Positions 23,277 through 31,876 of a stretch of 47,020 nt of DNA are shown one piece after another. The notes below the pieces were generated by a model. It searched no databases. It was not told the origin of the DNA and saw only the letters and a program-made list of their open reading frames with translations. The translations under genes and the position numbers were made by a program. The stretch spans positions 1 through 47,020 of the forward strand of contig NZ_JALAGT010000073.1 in assembly GCF_022712295.1 (NCBI RefSeq). The letters run 5' to 3'. The stretch is from Galactobacter sp. GTDB taxonomy: Bacteria; Actinomycetota; Actinomycetes; Actinomycetales; Micrococcaceae. Every line of letters begins with the position of its first letter. Within the stretch, counting starts at the first letter, position 1.

Positions 23277-23438
23277 GCAGCACTCCTGAGTGGGATGTCG
23301 TTGAAGTTCTTGCTTGTCAGGGCCGAACCGGTGGTGAAAGATGAGCCGACATGAAGTTTATCGACCGATGCGTTGGACAATTCACCGGCCCGCGTTTCGC
23401 CTCACCCACGGTAGCTTGACGAGACGGGACGAATCCAC

Positions 23439-24557
23439 GTGAGTACCGATCGGCGCCAGAAGGTCGCCACCTACCAGGACTTCCAGCGCACCAAGAATTT
23501 CGGAGCCCTGGACGCGTTGCGCGCCTTGAGCGTCATCGCAGTGATCTGGCAGCACACTTCTGGCAATCCCGGCCCCGAGTTCTTCACCAAGGGCGGATTC
23601 GGCGTCGACATGTTCTTCGCCATCAGCGGGTTCCTGATCACCACACTCCTGCTCCGCGAAAGGCGCCGCAAAGGCCGAATCTCCCTGAAGGGCTTCTACA
23701 TCCGCAGAGTGTTCCGGATCATGCCGATCTACTACGTTGTGCTGGCCGCCTACGTGGCACTCACCGTCCTGACACAGCGGGGAACTCCGGCCTCGGACCA
23801 GTTCCTGAGCCATCTGCCGGCCTTCTTGACCTACACCTCCAACTGGTTCGTTGACCTCTCCGCCGGACCTTCCGTCACCTTCTACTTCGCATGGTCGCTC
23901 GCCACCGAGGAGCAGTACTACCTCTTCTGGCCACCACTACTCGTGCTGTTGATGTTCCTCGGTCTGCGCAAGGGTGGCAACACGCTCAGTGGCCCGCTCA
24001 TCGCGCTCGCAATGCTCATCCTCGTGAGCCAGATAGCCATGCACCTGCCCAGCGGAGCGTTGATCGTCACCATCGCGGCGAGCCTGGCCCTGCCGATCTT
24101 GCTCGGCTCAGCAGCGGCTCTACTGCTGGACGCGCCCGCCGTGTTCGAGCGGATGTCGCCGCTGCTCTCGGCTCGATGGTTTCCCCTCGCCTGCTTCGCT
24201 GCGATCGTTCTCTCCCTGATCTGGCCCACCCCGGAGCAGCTCACCCAGGTGCTGATGGTCGCGGCCGTCGCGAGCGTGTGCATCACTGAAGACACCCTGC
24301 TCCACCCCGTTCTGCGTTGGAGACCGCTGGCCTACGTCGGCACCATCAGCTATGGGATGTATTTGATGCACATGCTCTGCGCCAATGTCATCAGGGAGTT
24401 TGTCCCCGGCCGCTACAGTGTGCTGCTGTTCGTGTTGACCACGGCGCTGGTGATCGCGGTGGCGTCGGTGAGCAAGAAGATCTTCGAGGACCCACTGCAA
24501 CGGTTGGGGCGAAGGCTGTCGACGAGGGTGGCGGCACCAGGCAAGTCCTCGACGTGA
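23439..24557 (+). CDS. Acyltransferase 3 family membrane protein (OafA/YrhL-like)
   Basis: A 372-residue integral membrane protein with about ten hydrophobic segments and the family N-terminus LDALRALSVIAVIWQH (catalytic-type His), then FFAISGFLITTLLLRE and the R-R-x-x-R-I-x-P-x-Y motif (RRVFRIMPIYYV). Such proteins O-acylate, usually O-acetylate, extracytoplasmic sugars. No C-terminal SGNH domain is present. The GTG at 23439 has only a weak ribosome-binding site (GGGAC). It could modify the surface glycan encoded at 330-14425, but the distance makes this only a suggestion. A stem-loop follows the stop codon. Confidence 0.88.
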   Translation: MSTDRRQKVATYQDFQRTKNFGALDALRALSVIAVIWQHTSGNPGPEFFTKGGFGVDMFFAISGFLITTLLLRERRRKGRISLKGFYIRRVFRIMPIYYVVLAAYVALTVLTQRGTPASDQFLSHLPAFLTYTSNWFVDLSAGPSVTFYFAWSLATEEQYYLFWPPLLVLLMFLGLRKGGNTLSGPLIALAMLILVSQIAMHLPSGALIVTIAASLALPILLGSAAALLLDAPAVFERMSPLLSARWFPLACFAAIVLSLIWPTPEQLTQVLMVAAVASVCITEDTLLHPVLRWRPLAYVGTISYGMYLMHMLCANVIREFVPGRYSVLLFVLTTALVIAVASVSKKIFEDPLQRLGRRLSTRVAAPGKSST

Positions 24558-24560
24558 GCC

Positions 24561-24582
24561 GGACGGCATGTCCGGGCCGTCC
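24561..24582 (+). terminator. Terminator after the first acyltransferase gene
   Basis: GGACGGC (24561-24567) pairs with GCCGTCC (24576-24582), followed by TTCT. A competing pairing CCGGAC/GTCCGG (24559-24564 with 24570-24575) also exists. Confidence 0.5.
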
Positions 24583-24635
24583 TTCTCCCGTCGTATCACT
24601 CGGGTGATTCACGCTGCGCATCGTCGACCAGCCGC

Positions 24636-24641
24636 TAATAT
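24636..24641 (+). promoter_or_regulatory. Possible -10 (TAATAT) for the zinc-ribbon gene
   Basis: TAATAT is one of the most AT-rich hexamers in this region and would start RNA near 24648, about 50 bases before the ATG at 24699. No convincing -35 is present. Confidence 0.4.
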
Positions 24642-24698
24642 GACGATCCACAGGAGCGCGACGTTCGGATCGCGCCCCACAGCATCATGGAGCCCTCA

Positions 24699-25343
24699 AT
24701 GGATCGATCCATCCCGTTCACAGACAACTTCTCCGACCTGTCCAACGACGAGGGGTTCCAGTTCGAGTTCCGCTGCGAACGCTGCGGGAACGGATACAGA
24801 TCCACGTTCCAACCGGACAGTCGGGCCAAGCGGCAACGCTTCGCCCGTGGCATCGGCAGCGTACTCAGCGGGACCAAGGCCTGGGACTTCGCCAATGCGG
24901 CCGAGAACCTCCTCAACCGCAGCAGCAACTCGAAGGAGAAGGACAGGGCGCTGGATGCCGCCGTTCGACAGATCTCGCCTGAGTTCAAGCAATGCCGAGG
25001 CTGTGGGCAATGGGTCTGTGAGGACGTGTGCTGGAACCAAGAGGTGGGACAGTGCGCCAATTGCTCCCCGATCGGCAGCGAGCAACTGGCTCAGCAGCAG
25101 GCCATGGCCCGAGAGGCCCAGTTCCGCGACAAACTGCAGAGCGTGGACCTGACGTCCGGCTATGCCCTGGCAACGACGACACCGTCTCGGTGCCCGTCGT
25201 GCGACGCTCAGGTGGACGGCGGAAAATTCTGCCCAGAATGCGGTACCTCCCTGGCCGCCACCACCGTCTGCGTCTCGTGCTCCGCACAGAACCCCGCCGG
25301 AGCAAGATTCTGCTCGGAATGTGGGACACCCACCAGTGTCTGA
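24699..25343 (+). CDS. Cysteine-rich multi-zinc-ribbon protein
   Basis: A 214-residue soluble protein with 14 cysteines in knuckles: C26/C29; C99/C102, C107, C111 and C119/C122; C165/C168 with C178/C181; C191/C194 with C205/C208. The last two are classic tandem zinc ribbons (CPSCDAQVDGGKFCPECG and CVSCSAQNPAGARFCSECG). The ATG at 24699 is chosen because GGAG stands six bases upstream; the ATG at 24687 overlaps that site. The function is unknown; double zinc ribbons often tether regulatory or kinase-like domains, but none is present here. Its last bases overlap the GTG of the next acyltransferase gene by 8, so the two are coupled. Confidence 0.8.
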   Translation: MDRSIPFTDNFSDLSNDEGFQFEFRCERCGNGYRSTFQPDSRAKRQRFARGIGSVLSGTKAWDFANAAENLLNRSSNSKEKDRALDAAVRQISPEFKQCRGCGQWVCEDVCWNQEVGQCANCSPIGSEQLAQQQAMAREAQFRDKLQSVDLTSGYALATTTPSRCPSCDAQVDGGKFCPECGTSLAATTVCVSCSAQNPAGARFCSECGTPTSV

Positions 25344-26649
25344 CCCCGACCGGCCGCGGCCGAACGCGGACCGTGACCTCTCCATCGACCTGGTTCGCGT
25401 TGGCTGTGTACTGCTCGTGGTCTTTGTCCACCTGGTCCTGGTTGGTGTAGGCCGTAATCCCGACGGCAGCCTCCTGATCACGTCAGGCGTCGAGAACGCC
25501 CGGTGGGCCACACCGGCGTCGTGGGCCGCGGAGATCATGCCGCTGTTCTTCGTGATCGGCGGGTTCACTGCTCGAATCGGATACCGGTCGTCCCAGGCCC
25601 GGGGTGAGACGTCATCCGGATTCATCCGCAAACGCCTGGACCGGCTGGCACGCCCCGCCCTACCTTTGTATCTCTTCCTGAGCGTTGGGCTGCTCACCGC
25701 GACCGCACTCGGAGTGCCCCCGAAGCTCTTGGACGCGGTGGCCACCCCGGTGGGCTCCGTGCTGTGGTTCCTTGGCGCGTACATGACGGTGCAGGCGCTT
25801 GCCCCGATCATGATCCGCTGGCACGAACGTTCACCGTACGGGAGTGCAGCCACACTGATCGTGGCCGCACTCGCGGTCGACATCATCCGGCTCGTTGTAG
25901 GCATCCGCTGGCTTGATCTTCCCCGGATCGACAAGTCCGGTTACGGGTTCGGGGAACAGTTCTTCGGCTTGCCCAACATGGTCCTGGTGTGGCTGTTCTG
26001 CCAGCAGATCGGTTTCCTGCTGCACGACGGAGCCTTCGAACGGCTGAGCCGGCTGCGGCAGGTCGGCGTCGCGATCGGTGGCGTCGCAGCCCTCTTGGCC
26101 CTGACGTACTTCGGTTCATACTCCTGGTTCATGCTCACCAACCAGTGGCCTCCGACCACACCGCTGGCCATCCTTGCCGTCATCCAGGCCGCGGCATACA
26201 CCCTGCTGCGGCCGACGCTCCAAGCAGTGATGAGGACGAGGCCGGCCCAGGGCATGGTGATGTTCTTCGGGCCACGTCTGATGACCATCTACCTCTGGCA
26301 CGTCTCCGCGATCTGTGCGCTGACGGCCCTCATCGTCTTCGGTCCGTGGGGCGCACCGACCCCCGGCGGCGCCATCTGGTGGTGGACCCGGCCCCTCATG
26401 CTGGTCGGAGTGCTCGGCATCGTCTGGGCCATCTCACTCGGCGCGTCGCGGCTCGAACTGCCTCGCCCCGCGCGGACCCATCCCGCCGGCCCCGTGCGGG
26501 TCAGTACGGCGGTGGTGCTCTTCGTGCTGCCCTCGGTGGCGATCTCCCTCTACGGACTGGACCTCTGGTTGGCCTGTTTCGCGGTCGCCGCCACGTGGCT
26601 GGCGCTCGTCATCAGTCGGGGTCGAGGGCCAGTCTCCACAGCGTTGTGA
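25336..26649 (+). CDS. Acyltransferase 3 family membrane protein
   Basis: A 437-residue polytopic membrane protein with about ten helices. It opens with RDLSIDLVRVGCVLLVVFVHLV, where the family's R-x-x-x-x-D-x-x-R core and His are recognisable, and continues with MPLFFVIGGFTAR, FIRKRLDRLARPALPLYL and a late YLWHVSAICALT. Related proteins move acyl groups to extracytoplasmic acceptors. The start GTG 25336 overlaps the zinc-ribbon gene by 8 bases; the longer frame upstream is a shadow of that gene. The 3' end overlaps the convergent methyltransferase gene by 38 bases. It differs from the acyltransferase at 23439 in sequence, so it is not a tandem duplicate. Confidence 0.83.
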   Translation: MSDPDRPRPNADRDLSIDLVRVGCVLLVVFVHLVLVGVGRNPDGSLLITSGVENARWATPASWAAEIMPLFFVIGGFTARIGYRSSQARGETSSGFIRKRLDRLARPALPLYLFLSVGLLTATALGVPPKLLDAVATPVGSVLWFLGAYMTVQALAPIMIRWHERSPYGSAATLIVAALAVDIIRLVVGIRWLDLPRIDKSGYGFGEQFFGLPNMVLVWLFCQQIGFLLHDGAFERLSRLRQVGVAIGGVAALLALTYFGSYSWFMLTNQWPPTTPLAILAVIQAAAYTLLRPTLQAVMRTRPAQGMVMFFGPRLMTIYLWHVSAICALTALIVFGPWGAPTPGGAIWWWTRPLMLVGVLGIVWAISLGASRLELPRPARTHPAGPVRVSTAVVLFVLPSVAISLYGLDLWLACFAVAATWLALVISRGRGPVSTAL

Positions 26650-27748
26650 CCTCACGACTGCGCGCCACATGCAACGGGTCCGACTCGTCCTGGGCGCGCG
26701 GATGGCGCGGCGTGGTGTCCAGGTGCCCCAGCACCCGCAACCCCGCTTCGGAGATCCTCATCGGCAGCTCGTCCCGCCCCCGCAGCCCCAGTTCCTCGGC
26801 GAGGTTGGAAATGATGAGCCAGCCCTCGCCTCCAGGGGCCAGCCGCGATCCCAACCCAGCCAGGTACCGCTTCAACATGTCGGAATCGGGGTCGTAGACC
26901 CCCTTCTCCAGGTCGGAAGTCGGCGTCGAGGGAAGCCACGGCGGGTTGCAGACGATGAGGTCGGCCTGTCCCCCGGACGGGAACAGGTCCGCCTCCTCCA
27001 CCCTGATCCGATCCGTGTAACCGAATCGTTCGACGTTGTCGCGAGCGCAGGTCACCGCGCGCGGATTGATGTCGGTCGCCGTGACGGCGGCCAGACCGCG
27101 GCGGGCCAGGATCACGGCCAGCACCCCTGTGCCGGTTCCGAGATCGAACGCGGTGCGCGCCCCAGTGGGTATGGGAGCTTGGTCCACCAGGTCCACGTAC
27201 TCGCCCCTGACCGGCGAGAACACTCCGTAGCCGGGGTGGATCCTGGCGCCGAGTGCCTGGATCTCGACACCCTTCTCCTGCCACTGTGCTGCGCTCAGGA
27301 CACCCGAGAGCTCGTTCAGGCTCACGCACATGTCCTCCGCGAGGACCCCGTAGGCCTGGTGACAGGCAGAGGCGACGTCAGGCGCCCTCCGCAGCCGCAA
27401 ATGAGCCCCGTCGTCCAGCACCACGATCAGCGACCCCAAGATCTTGGCCCGCCTGGCCCGCTGTCTCCGGTGGGCAAGGAACCTCTCCGCAGCGGAACCT
27501 CGCTCGTCACGTCCGCGACGATTCGCCTCCCTGTCGGCCCGCTTGCCCAGGGCCCTCAAGAGCTGCCTCGCGTTGTGGTAATCGCCGCGCCACAGCAGCG
27601 CAACGCCCTTCCGGGCCAGCTTGTAGGCCACGTCGGCCTTCAACGCGTCATCCACGACCTCCACGCGCTGCGGAGTCGGCACCCCGGTCTCGGAATGCCA
27701 CCGAGCGTGCCGAGTCATCCCGTTCTCGGTCCAGACCAGGGTCTCCAT
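26612..27748 (-). CDS. Class I SAM-dependent methyltransferase (N5-glutamine / RlmG-type)
   Basis: A 378-residue protein with an N-terminal 170-residue accessory domain (ALLWRGDYHNARQLLRALGKR) and a C-terminal Rossmann methyltransferase. SAM motif I is FDLGTGTGVLAVILAR, the acidic end of strand 2 is TATDINPRAV, and motif IV is CNPPW, the signature of amino-group methyltransferases acting on planar nitrogens (HemK, RsmC, RlmG). The substrate could be rRNA or a protein glutamine; the sequence does not decide. The ATG at 27748 is used. It is convergent with, and overlaps, the acyltransferase gene. Confidence 0.82.
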   Translation of the reverse strand: METLVWTENGMTRHARWHSETGVPTPQRVEVVDDALKADVAYKLARKGVALLWRGDYHNARQLLRALGKRADREANRRGRDERGSAAERFLAHRRQRARRAKILGSLIVVLDDGAHLRLRRAPDVASACHQAYGVLAEDMCVSLNELSGVLSAAQWQEKGVEIQALGARIHPGYGVFSPVRGEYVDLVDQAPIPTGARTAFDLGTGTGVLAVILARRGLAAVTATDINPRAVTCARDNVERFGYTDRIRVEEADLFPSGGQADLIVCNPPWLPSTPTSDLEKGVYDPDSDMLKRYLAGLGSRLAPGGEGWLIISNLAEELGLRGRDELPMRISEAGLRVLGHLDTTPRHPRAQDESDPLHVARSREVTTLWRLALDPD

Positions 27749-27811
27749 GAATGCTCCTCGGATCGTGCAGCTGACGCGGGTGGGGCCTCACAGCAAGCCG
27801 TGAGCTCATGT

Positions 27812-28270
27812 CTACATCGAGGCGAGAGCCCGCTCGTACTCCCCCACATCACGCGGGGTGAGTCGATCAGAGGCGACGATGGAGCGGACCCGGCCACCGC
27901 CGTCGAGCACAAAAGTTGTGCGCGTGGCATGGCCACGCGTCTCATCGAAGGCGCCGTAGGCGCGGGCCACCTCGCCGTGCGGCCAAAAATCGGAGAGCAG
28001 ATCGAACTCCACGCCGAGGCGGTCTGCCGCCTCACGCAAAGAGTAACGGTGATCCACCGAAAGCCCGACGACGCGGGTCCCCTGCGCATCCCAGGTGGCC
28101 TGCCGCTCGGCCAGGTCCCCCAGTTCCTGCTCGCAGACCGGTGTCAGAACCAGCGGGAAGAACACCAACAGCGCCGGTCCACCGGCAAGGTCGGCGCGAC
28201 GCACCGACTCCCCGTGCTGGTTGACCAGCTCGAAATCCGGGGCAATCTCCCCCACTCCGGGGCCCGGCAC
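27812..28270 (-). CDS. ahpE: Peroxiredoxin, AhpE-like
   Basis: A 152-residue one-Cys-type peroxiredoxin. APDFELVNQHG opens the thioredoxin fold, FPLVLTPVCEQEL holds the peroxidatic Cys46 with Thr43 (the P-x-x-x-T/S-x-x-C motif), and RTTFVLD supplies the active-site Arg. It reduces peroxides and peroxynitrite. Its neighbours, DUF3052 then aceE, match M. tuberculosis Rv2238c (AhpE)-Rv2239c-aceE. The GTG at 28270 lies eight bases after the DUF3052 stop with no clear ribosome-binding site, so it is probably translated by coupling. No second cysteine is present, as in AhpE. Confidence 0.87.
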   Translation of the reverse strand: MPGPGVGEIAPDFELVNQHGESVRRADLAGGPALLVFFPLVLTPVCEQELGDLAERQATWDAQGTRVVGLSVDHRYSLREAADRLGVEFDLLSDFWPHGEVARAYGAFDETRGHATRTTFVLDGGGRVRSIVASDRLTPRDVGEYERALASM

Positions 28271-28278
28271 AACGGTGA

Positions 28279-28716
28279 TCAGTGGTTTCGTCGCGGCACC
28301 AGCCGCGCCGCCTGCCAGTCGGAGGACACGCCCTCCGTCGAGGTGGAGTGCAGGCCTGCGGTGGGTGCCGCCTCCTGAATCTCCACGGCGGACACGTGGC
28401 CGTCCTGGCCCAGCTTCGGCGTCAGCAACCAGACCACGCCGTCGTCGGAAAGATCCGTCAGCGAGTCCACGAGGGCGTCAACGAGGTCTCCGTCGTCGTC
28501 GCGCCACCACAAGATGACGGCCTCGCACACATCGTGCTCGTCCTCATCAAGCAGCCCCTCACCGGTCAGCTGCTCGATGTCATCACGCAGATCGAAGTCC
28601 ACATCGTCGTCGTAGCCCAGTTCCTGTACCAAATCGCCTGGCTTCAGCCCCATACGCTGGGCTGCTCCGTGCTGCGGCTCTGGTTGCGGTGCCTTGGCAT
28701 CGCTCACGGTGGTCAT
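28279..28716 (-). CDS. DUF3052 family protein
   Basis: A 145-residue acidic soluble protein of the actinobacterial DUF3052 family (compare Rv2239c). It shows QRMGLKPGDLVQELGYDDDVDFDLRD near the N-terminus and VWLLTPKLGQDGHVSAVEIQEAA later, with a variable tail. No catalytic function is known. The ATG at 28716 is chosen because AAGGAG lies exactly six bases upstream; the ATG at 28722 abuts that site. It is divergent from aceE and 8 bases ahead of the peroxiredoxin gene, so the two form a small operon. Confidence 0.86.
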   Translation of the reverse strand: MTTVSDAKAPQPEPQHGAAQRMGLKPGDLVQELGYDDDVDFDLRDDIEQLTGEGLLDEDEHDVCEAVILWWRDDDGDLVDALVDSLTDLSDDGVVWLLTPKLGQDGHVSAVEIQEAAPTAGLHSTSTEGVSSDWQAARLVPRRNH

Positions 28717-28892
28717 CCTCATCTCCTTGCGATCGACGGGGGAAAACCCGCCTTTGTAGTCCTAAGCCAACACCGAAACCGGCTCAGGCTCAACATGAGC
28801 AACCACGACACGCCGGGATACATAGGTCATATGACTGCAATAAACCGGTCGTCGCGACCACTCCGATGCGGCATGAGGCCCCTGCGAAGGTC

Positions 28893-28898
28893 TATTCT
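28893..28898 (+). promoter_or_regulatory. Possible aceE -10 (TATTCT)
   Basis: TATTCT fits TANNNT and would start RNA near 28905, giving a leader of about 97 bases before GTG 29002. The 285-base gap 28717-29001 between the divergent DUF3052 and aceE genes holds no gene. No clear -35 is seen. Confidence 0.35.
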
Positions 28899-29001
28899 GA
28901 GAAGTGAATCCATGACCGCGCAAGCGGCCACGTGTCTACCAACCGGTGTGTACATGGTCGCCCAAGGTCAGTCGAAGCATTCCCCGAACGGAGTAACGCT
29001 C

Positions 29002-31749
29002 GTGACCCAATCTGAGCCGCACATCACCGACATCCTCAGTGGTTTGACCAATCACTTGCCCGATGCCGACCCCGAGGAGACCGCCGAATGGATCGAGTCC
29101 TTTGACGGACTGATCGAATCGGAGGGCACCGAACGCGCTCAATACATCATGCGCTCCCTGCTGCAGCGCGCAGGTGCGAAGTCCGTGCAGGTCCCCATGG
29201 TGACCACCACCGACTACGTCAACACCATCCCTGTGGACCAGGAGCCCGCATTCCCCGGTAACGAGGAGATGGAGCGCACCTACCGCAAGTGGATGCGTTG
29301 GAACGCCGCGATCATGGTGCACCGCGCACAGTCGCCCGATGTGGGAGTCGGCGGCCACATCTCCACCTACGCTGGTGCAGCGACCCTCTACGAGGTGGGC
29401 TTCAACCACTTCTTCCGTGGGCAGGATCACCCCGGAGGCGGCGACCAGGTCTTCTTCCAGGGCCACGCCTCCCCCGGCATGTACGCCCGTGCCTTCATGG
29501 AAGGCCGCCTGTCCGAGGATGAAATGGACGGCTTCCGCCAGGAGAAGTCCAAGGCGCCCCACGGACTCCCTTCCTACCCGCACCCGCGGATGAAGCCGGA
29601 CTTCTGGCAGTTCCCCACCGTGTCCATGGGACTCGGCCCGGCCAACGCCATCTACCAGGCGCAGCTGAACCGCTACCTGCACAACCGTGGCATCAAGGAC
29701 ACCTCGGACCAGAACGTCTGGGCCTTCCTCGGCGACGGCGAGATGGATGAGCCGGAGTCGCGCGGCTTCCTGCAGTTGGCCGCCAACGAGAAGCTGGACA
29801 ACCTCAACTTCGTGATCAACTGCAACCTGCAGCGGCTGGACGGCCCCGTGCGCGGCAACGGCAAGATCATGCAGGAACTCGAGGCCTTCTTCCGCGGCGC
29901 CGGCTGGAACGTCATCAAGGTCGTTTGGGGCCGCGAGTGGGACTCCCTGCTCCAGAAGGACAACACCGGCACGCTCGTGGACGTCATGAACGCCACCCCG
30001 GACGGTGACTACCAGACCTACAAGGCCGAGTCCGGTGCCTTCGTGCGTGAGCACTTCTTCGGCAAGCACCCCATCACCAAGGACCTGGTCGCGGACATGA
30101 CCGACCAGGAGATCTGGAACCTCAAGCGCGGCGGCCACGACTACAACAAGGTCTACGCCGCCTACAAGGCAGCCGTTGAACACAAGGGCCAGCCCACCGT
30201 GATCCTGGCGCAGACGGTGAAGGGCTACGGCCTCGGCACCCACTTCGAGGGCCGCAACGCGACCCACCAGATGAAGAAGTTGACCCTGGATGACCTCAAG
30301 GCCTTCCGAGATCACCTTCGCATCCCGATCACGGACGAGCAGCTCGAGGCGGATCCGTACCACCCGCCGTACTACCACCCCGGCATGGATGCTCCCGAGA
30401 TCCAGTACCTGATGACCCGTCGTCACGCGTTGGGCGGATTCCTGCCCGAGCGTCGCAACGAGTCCAAGGCCCTCGACCTCCCCGGAGACAAGTCCTACTC
30501 CGGCACCAAGCGTGGAAGTGGCAAGCAGATGGCCGCCACCACCATGGCCTTCGTCCGGCTGCTCAAGGACATCATGCGCGACAAGGAGTTCGGCAAGCGC
30601 ATCGTGCCGATCATCCCCGACGAGGCCCGTACGTTCGGTATGGACTCCATGTTCCCGACCGCGAAGATCTACAACCCCAACGGACAGAACTACATCTCCG
30701 TGGACCGTGAACTGGTGCTGGCCTACAAGGAGGCCCCCACCGGGCAGATCCTGCACACCGGCATCAACGAGGCCGGTTCCGCTGCCGCGTTCACGGCCAC
30801 CGGCACCAGCTACGCCACGCACGGTGAGCCGCTGATCCCGATCTACATCTTCTACTCGATGTTCGGTTTCCAGCGCACCGGCGATGCATTCTGGGCAGCG
30901 GGCGACCAGATGGCGCGCGGCTTCATCATCGGCGCAACGGCAGGCCGCACCACCCTGACCGGTGAGGGCACCCAGCACGCAGACGGACACTCCCCGCTGC
31001 TGGCCGCCACCAACCCGGCCATCGTCTCCTACGACCCGGCCTACGGGTACGAGATCGGGCACATCGTCCGTTCCGGCCTTGAGCGCATGTACGGCGGCAA
31101 GCACTCCGATCCCAACGTCATGTACTACCTCACGGTGTACAACGAGCCCATTCACCAGCCGGCCGAGCCGGAGGACGTGGATGTCGAGGGCATCATCCGT
31201 GGCATCCACGCCATCAAGCCTTCCGACCTGGACAACGGTCCCCGCGTCCAGTTGCTGGCTTCCGGCGTCGCCGTGCCGTGGATCCAGGAGGCCCAGAAGG
31301 TCCTCGCAGAGGACTGGGGCGTTGCCGCTGACCTCTGGTCCGTCACATCGTGGACGGAGCTGCGCCGTGACGGCCTCGCTGCAGAGAAGGACGCATTCCT
31401 GCACCCGGAGCAGCCGGCCCGCAAGCCCTACGTCGCCGAGAAGCTGGCCGGCGCCACGGGCCCCGTGGTCGCCGTCACCGACTTCGCCACGCAGGTGCCC
31501 GATCAGATCCGTCAGTTCGTGCCCAACGAGTTCGCGACCCTGGGCGCAGACGACTTCGGTTTCGCCGACACCCGCCAGGCGGCTCGTCGCTTCTTCCACA
31601 TCGACTCCGCTTCCGTGGTGGTGCGCGCACTTCAGATGCTCGCCAAGCGCGGTGAGGTGGACGCAGACGTGCCGGCTCAGGCCTTCAAGAAGTACGACCT
31701 GCTCAACGTCAACGCCGGCACCACCGGCACCGCAGGCGGCGACGCCTGA
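29002..31749 (+). CDS. aceE: Pyruvate dehydrogenase E1 component, homodimeric type
   Basis: A 915-residue thiamine-diphosphate enzyme, the normal length of actinobacterial AceE. The ThDP/Mg motif begins GDGEMDEPES and ends NFVINCN. The active-site region KGYGLGTHFEGRNATHQMKK and the C-terminal pyrimidine and transketolase domains (YDPAYGYEIGHIVRSGLERMYGG) are intact. It decarboxylates pyruvate and reductively acetylates lipoyl-E2, which is encoded elsewhere. GTG 29002 is chosen (GGAG eight bases upstream), giving MTQSEPHITDILSGL; the frame is open further upstream but without homology. A strong terminator follows. Acetyl-CoA production next to fab genes is conserved in actinobacteria. Confidence 0.97.
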   Translation: MTQSEPHITDILSGLTNHLPDADPEETAEWIESFDGLIESEGTERAQYIMRSLLQRAGAKSVQVPMVTTTDYVNTIPVDQEPAFPGNEEMERTYRKWMRWNAAIMVHRAQSPDVGVGGHISTYAGAATLYEVGFNHFFRGQDHPGGGDQVFFQGHASPGMYARAFMEGRLSEDEMDGFRQEKSKAPHGLPSYPHPRMKPDFWQFPTVSMGLGPANAIYQAQLNRYLHNRGIKDTSDQNVWAFLGDGEMDEPESRGFLQLAANEKLDNLNFVINCNLQRLDGPVRGNGKIMQELEAFFRGAGWNVIKVVWGREWDSLLQKDNTGTLVDVMNATPDGDYQTYKAESGAFVREHFFGKHPITKDLVADMTDQEIWNLKRGGHDYNKVYAAYKAAVEHKGQPTVILAQTVKGYGLGTHFEGRNATHQMKKLTLDDLKAFRDHLRIPITDEQLEADPYHPPYYHPGMDAPEIQYLMTRRHALGGFLPERRNESKALDLPGDKSYSGTKRGSGKQMAATTMAFVRLLKDIMRDKEFGKRIVPIIPDEARTFGMDSMFPTAKIYNPNGQNYISVDRELVLAYKEAPTGQILHTGINEAGSAAAFTATGTSYATHGEPLIPIYIFYSMFGFQRTGDAFWAAGDQMARGFIIGATAGRTTLTGEGTQHADGHSPLLAATNPAIVSYDPAYGYEIGHIVRSGLERMYGGKHSDPNVMYYLTVYNEPIHQPAEPEDVDVEGIIRGIHAIKPSDLDNGPRVQLLASGVAVPWIQEAQKVLAEDWGVAADLWSVTSWTELRRDGLAAEKDAFLHPEQPARKPYVAEKLAGATGPVVAVTDFATQVPDQIRQFVPNEFATLGADDFGFADTRQAARRFFHIDSASVVVRALQMLAKRGEVDADVPAQAFKKYDLLNVNAGTTGTAGGDA

Positions 31750-31807
31750 GACGCTGACCACCTGAGACGCTGACGTAGCTCAGCTGAGCCTCTGAGGTCC
31801 GGCCTAC

Positions 31808-31843
31808 GGCCCCGGTCCCTCCGACATCGGAGGGACCGGGGCC
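31808..31843 (+). terminator. aceE terminator
   Basis: Perfect 16-bp stem GGCCCCGGTCCCTCCG (31808-31823) with CGGAGGGACCGGGGCC (31828-31843), tetraloop ACAT, 58 bases after the aceE stop. Only a weak T tract follows. Confidence 0.85.
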
Positions 31844-31864
31844 GTTGCCGTTCCTGACCCCCCT

Positions 31865-31870
31865 TAGACT
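31865..31870 (+). promoter_or_regulatory. -10 (TAGACT) placing a leaderless start on the PucR-type gene
   Basis: TAGACT lies six bases before GTG 31877, and no Shine-Dalgarno is present. The same hexamer occurs in front of fabD (33126-33131). RNA would begin at or within a base of the GTG. Confidence 0.45.
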
Positions 31871-31876
31871 TCTCGT

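Noticed and set aside
28936..31761. A 941-codon open frame antisense to aceE.
   Set aside because: Codon-bias artefact of high-GC DNA: aceE on the other strand has full enzyme motifs, and this frame gives a Val/Gly/His-rich sequence without any family or ribosome-binding site.
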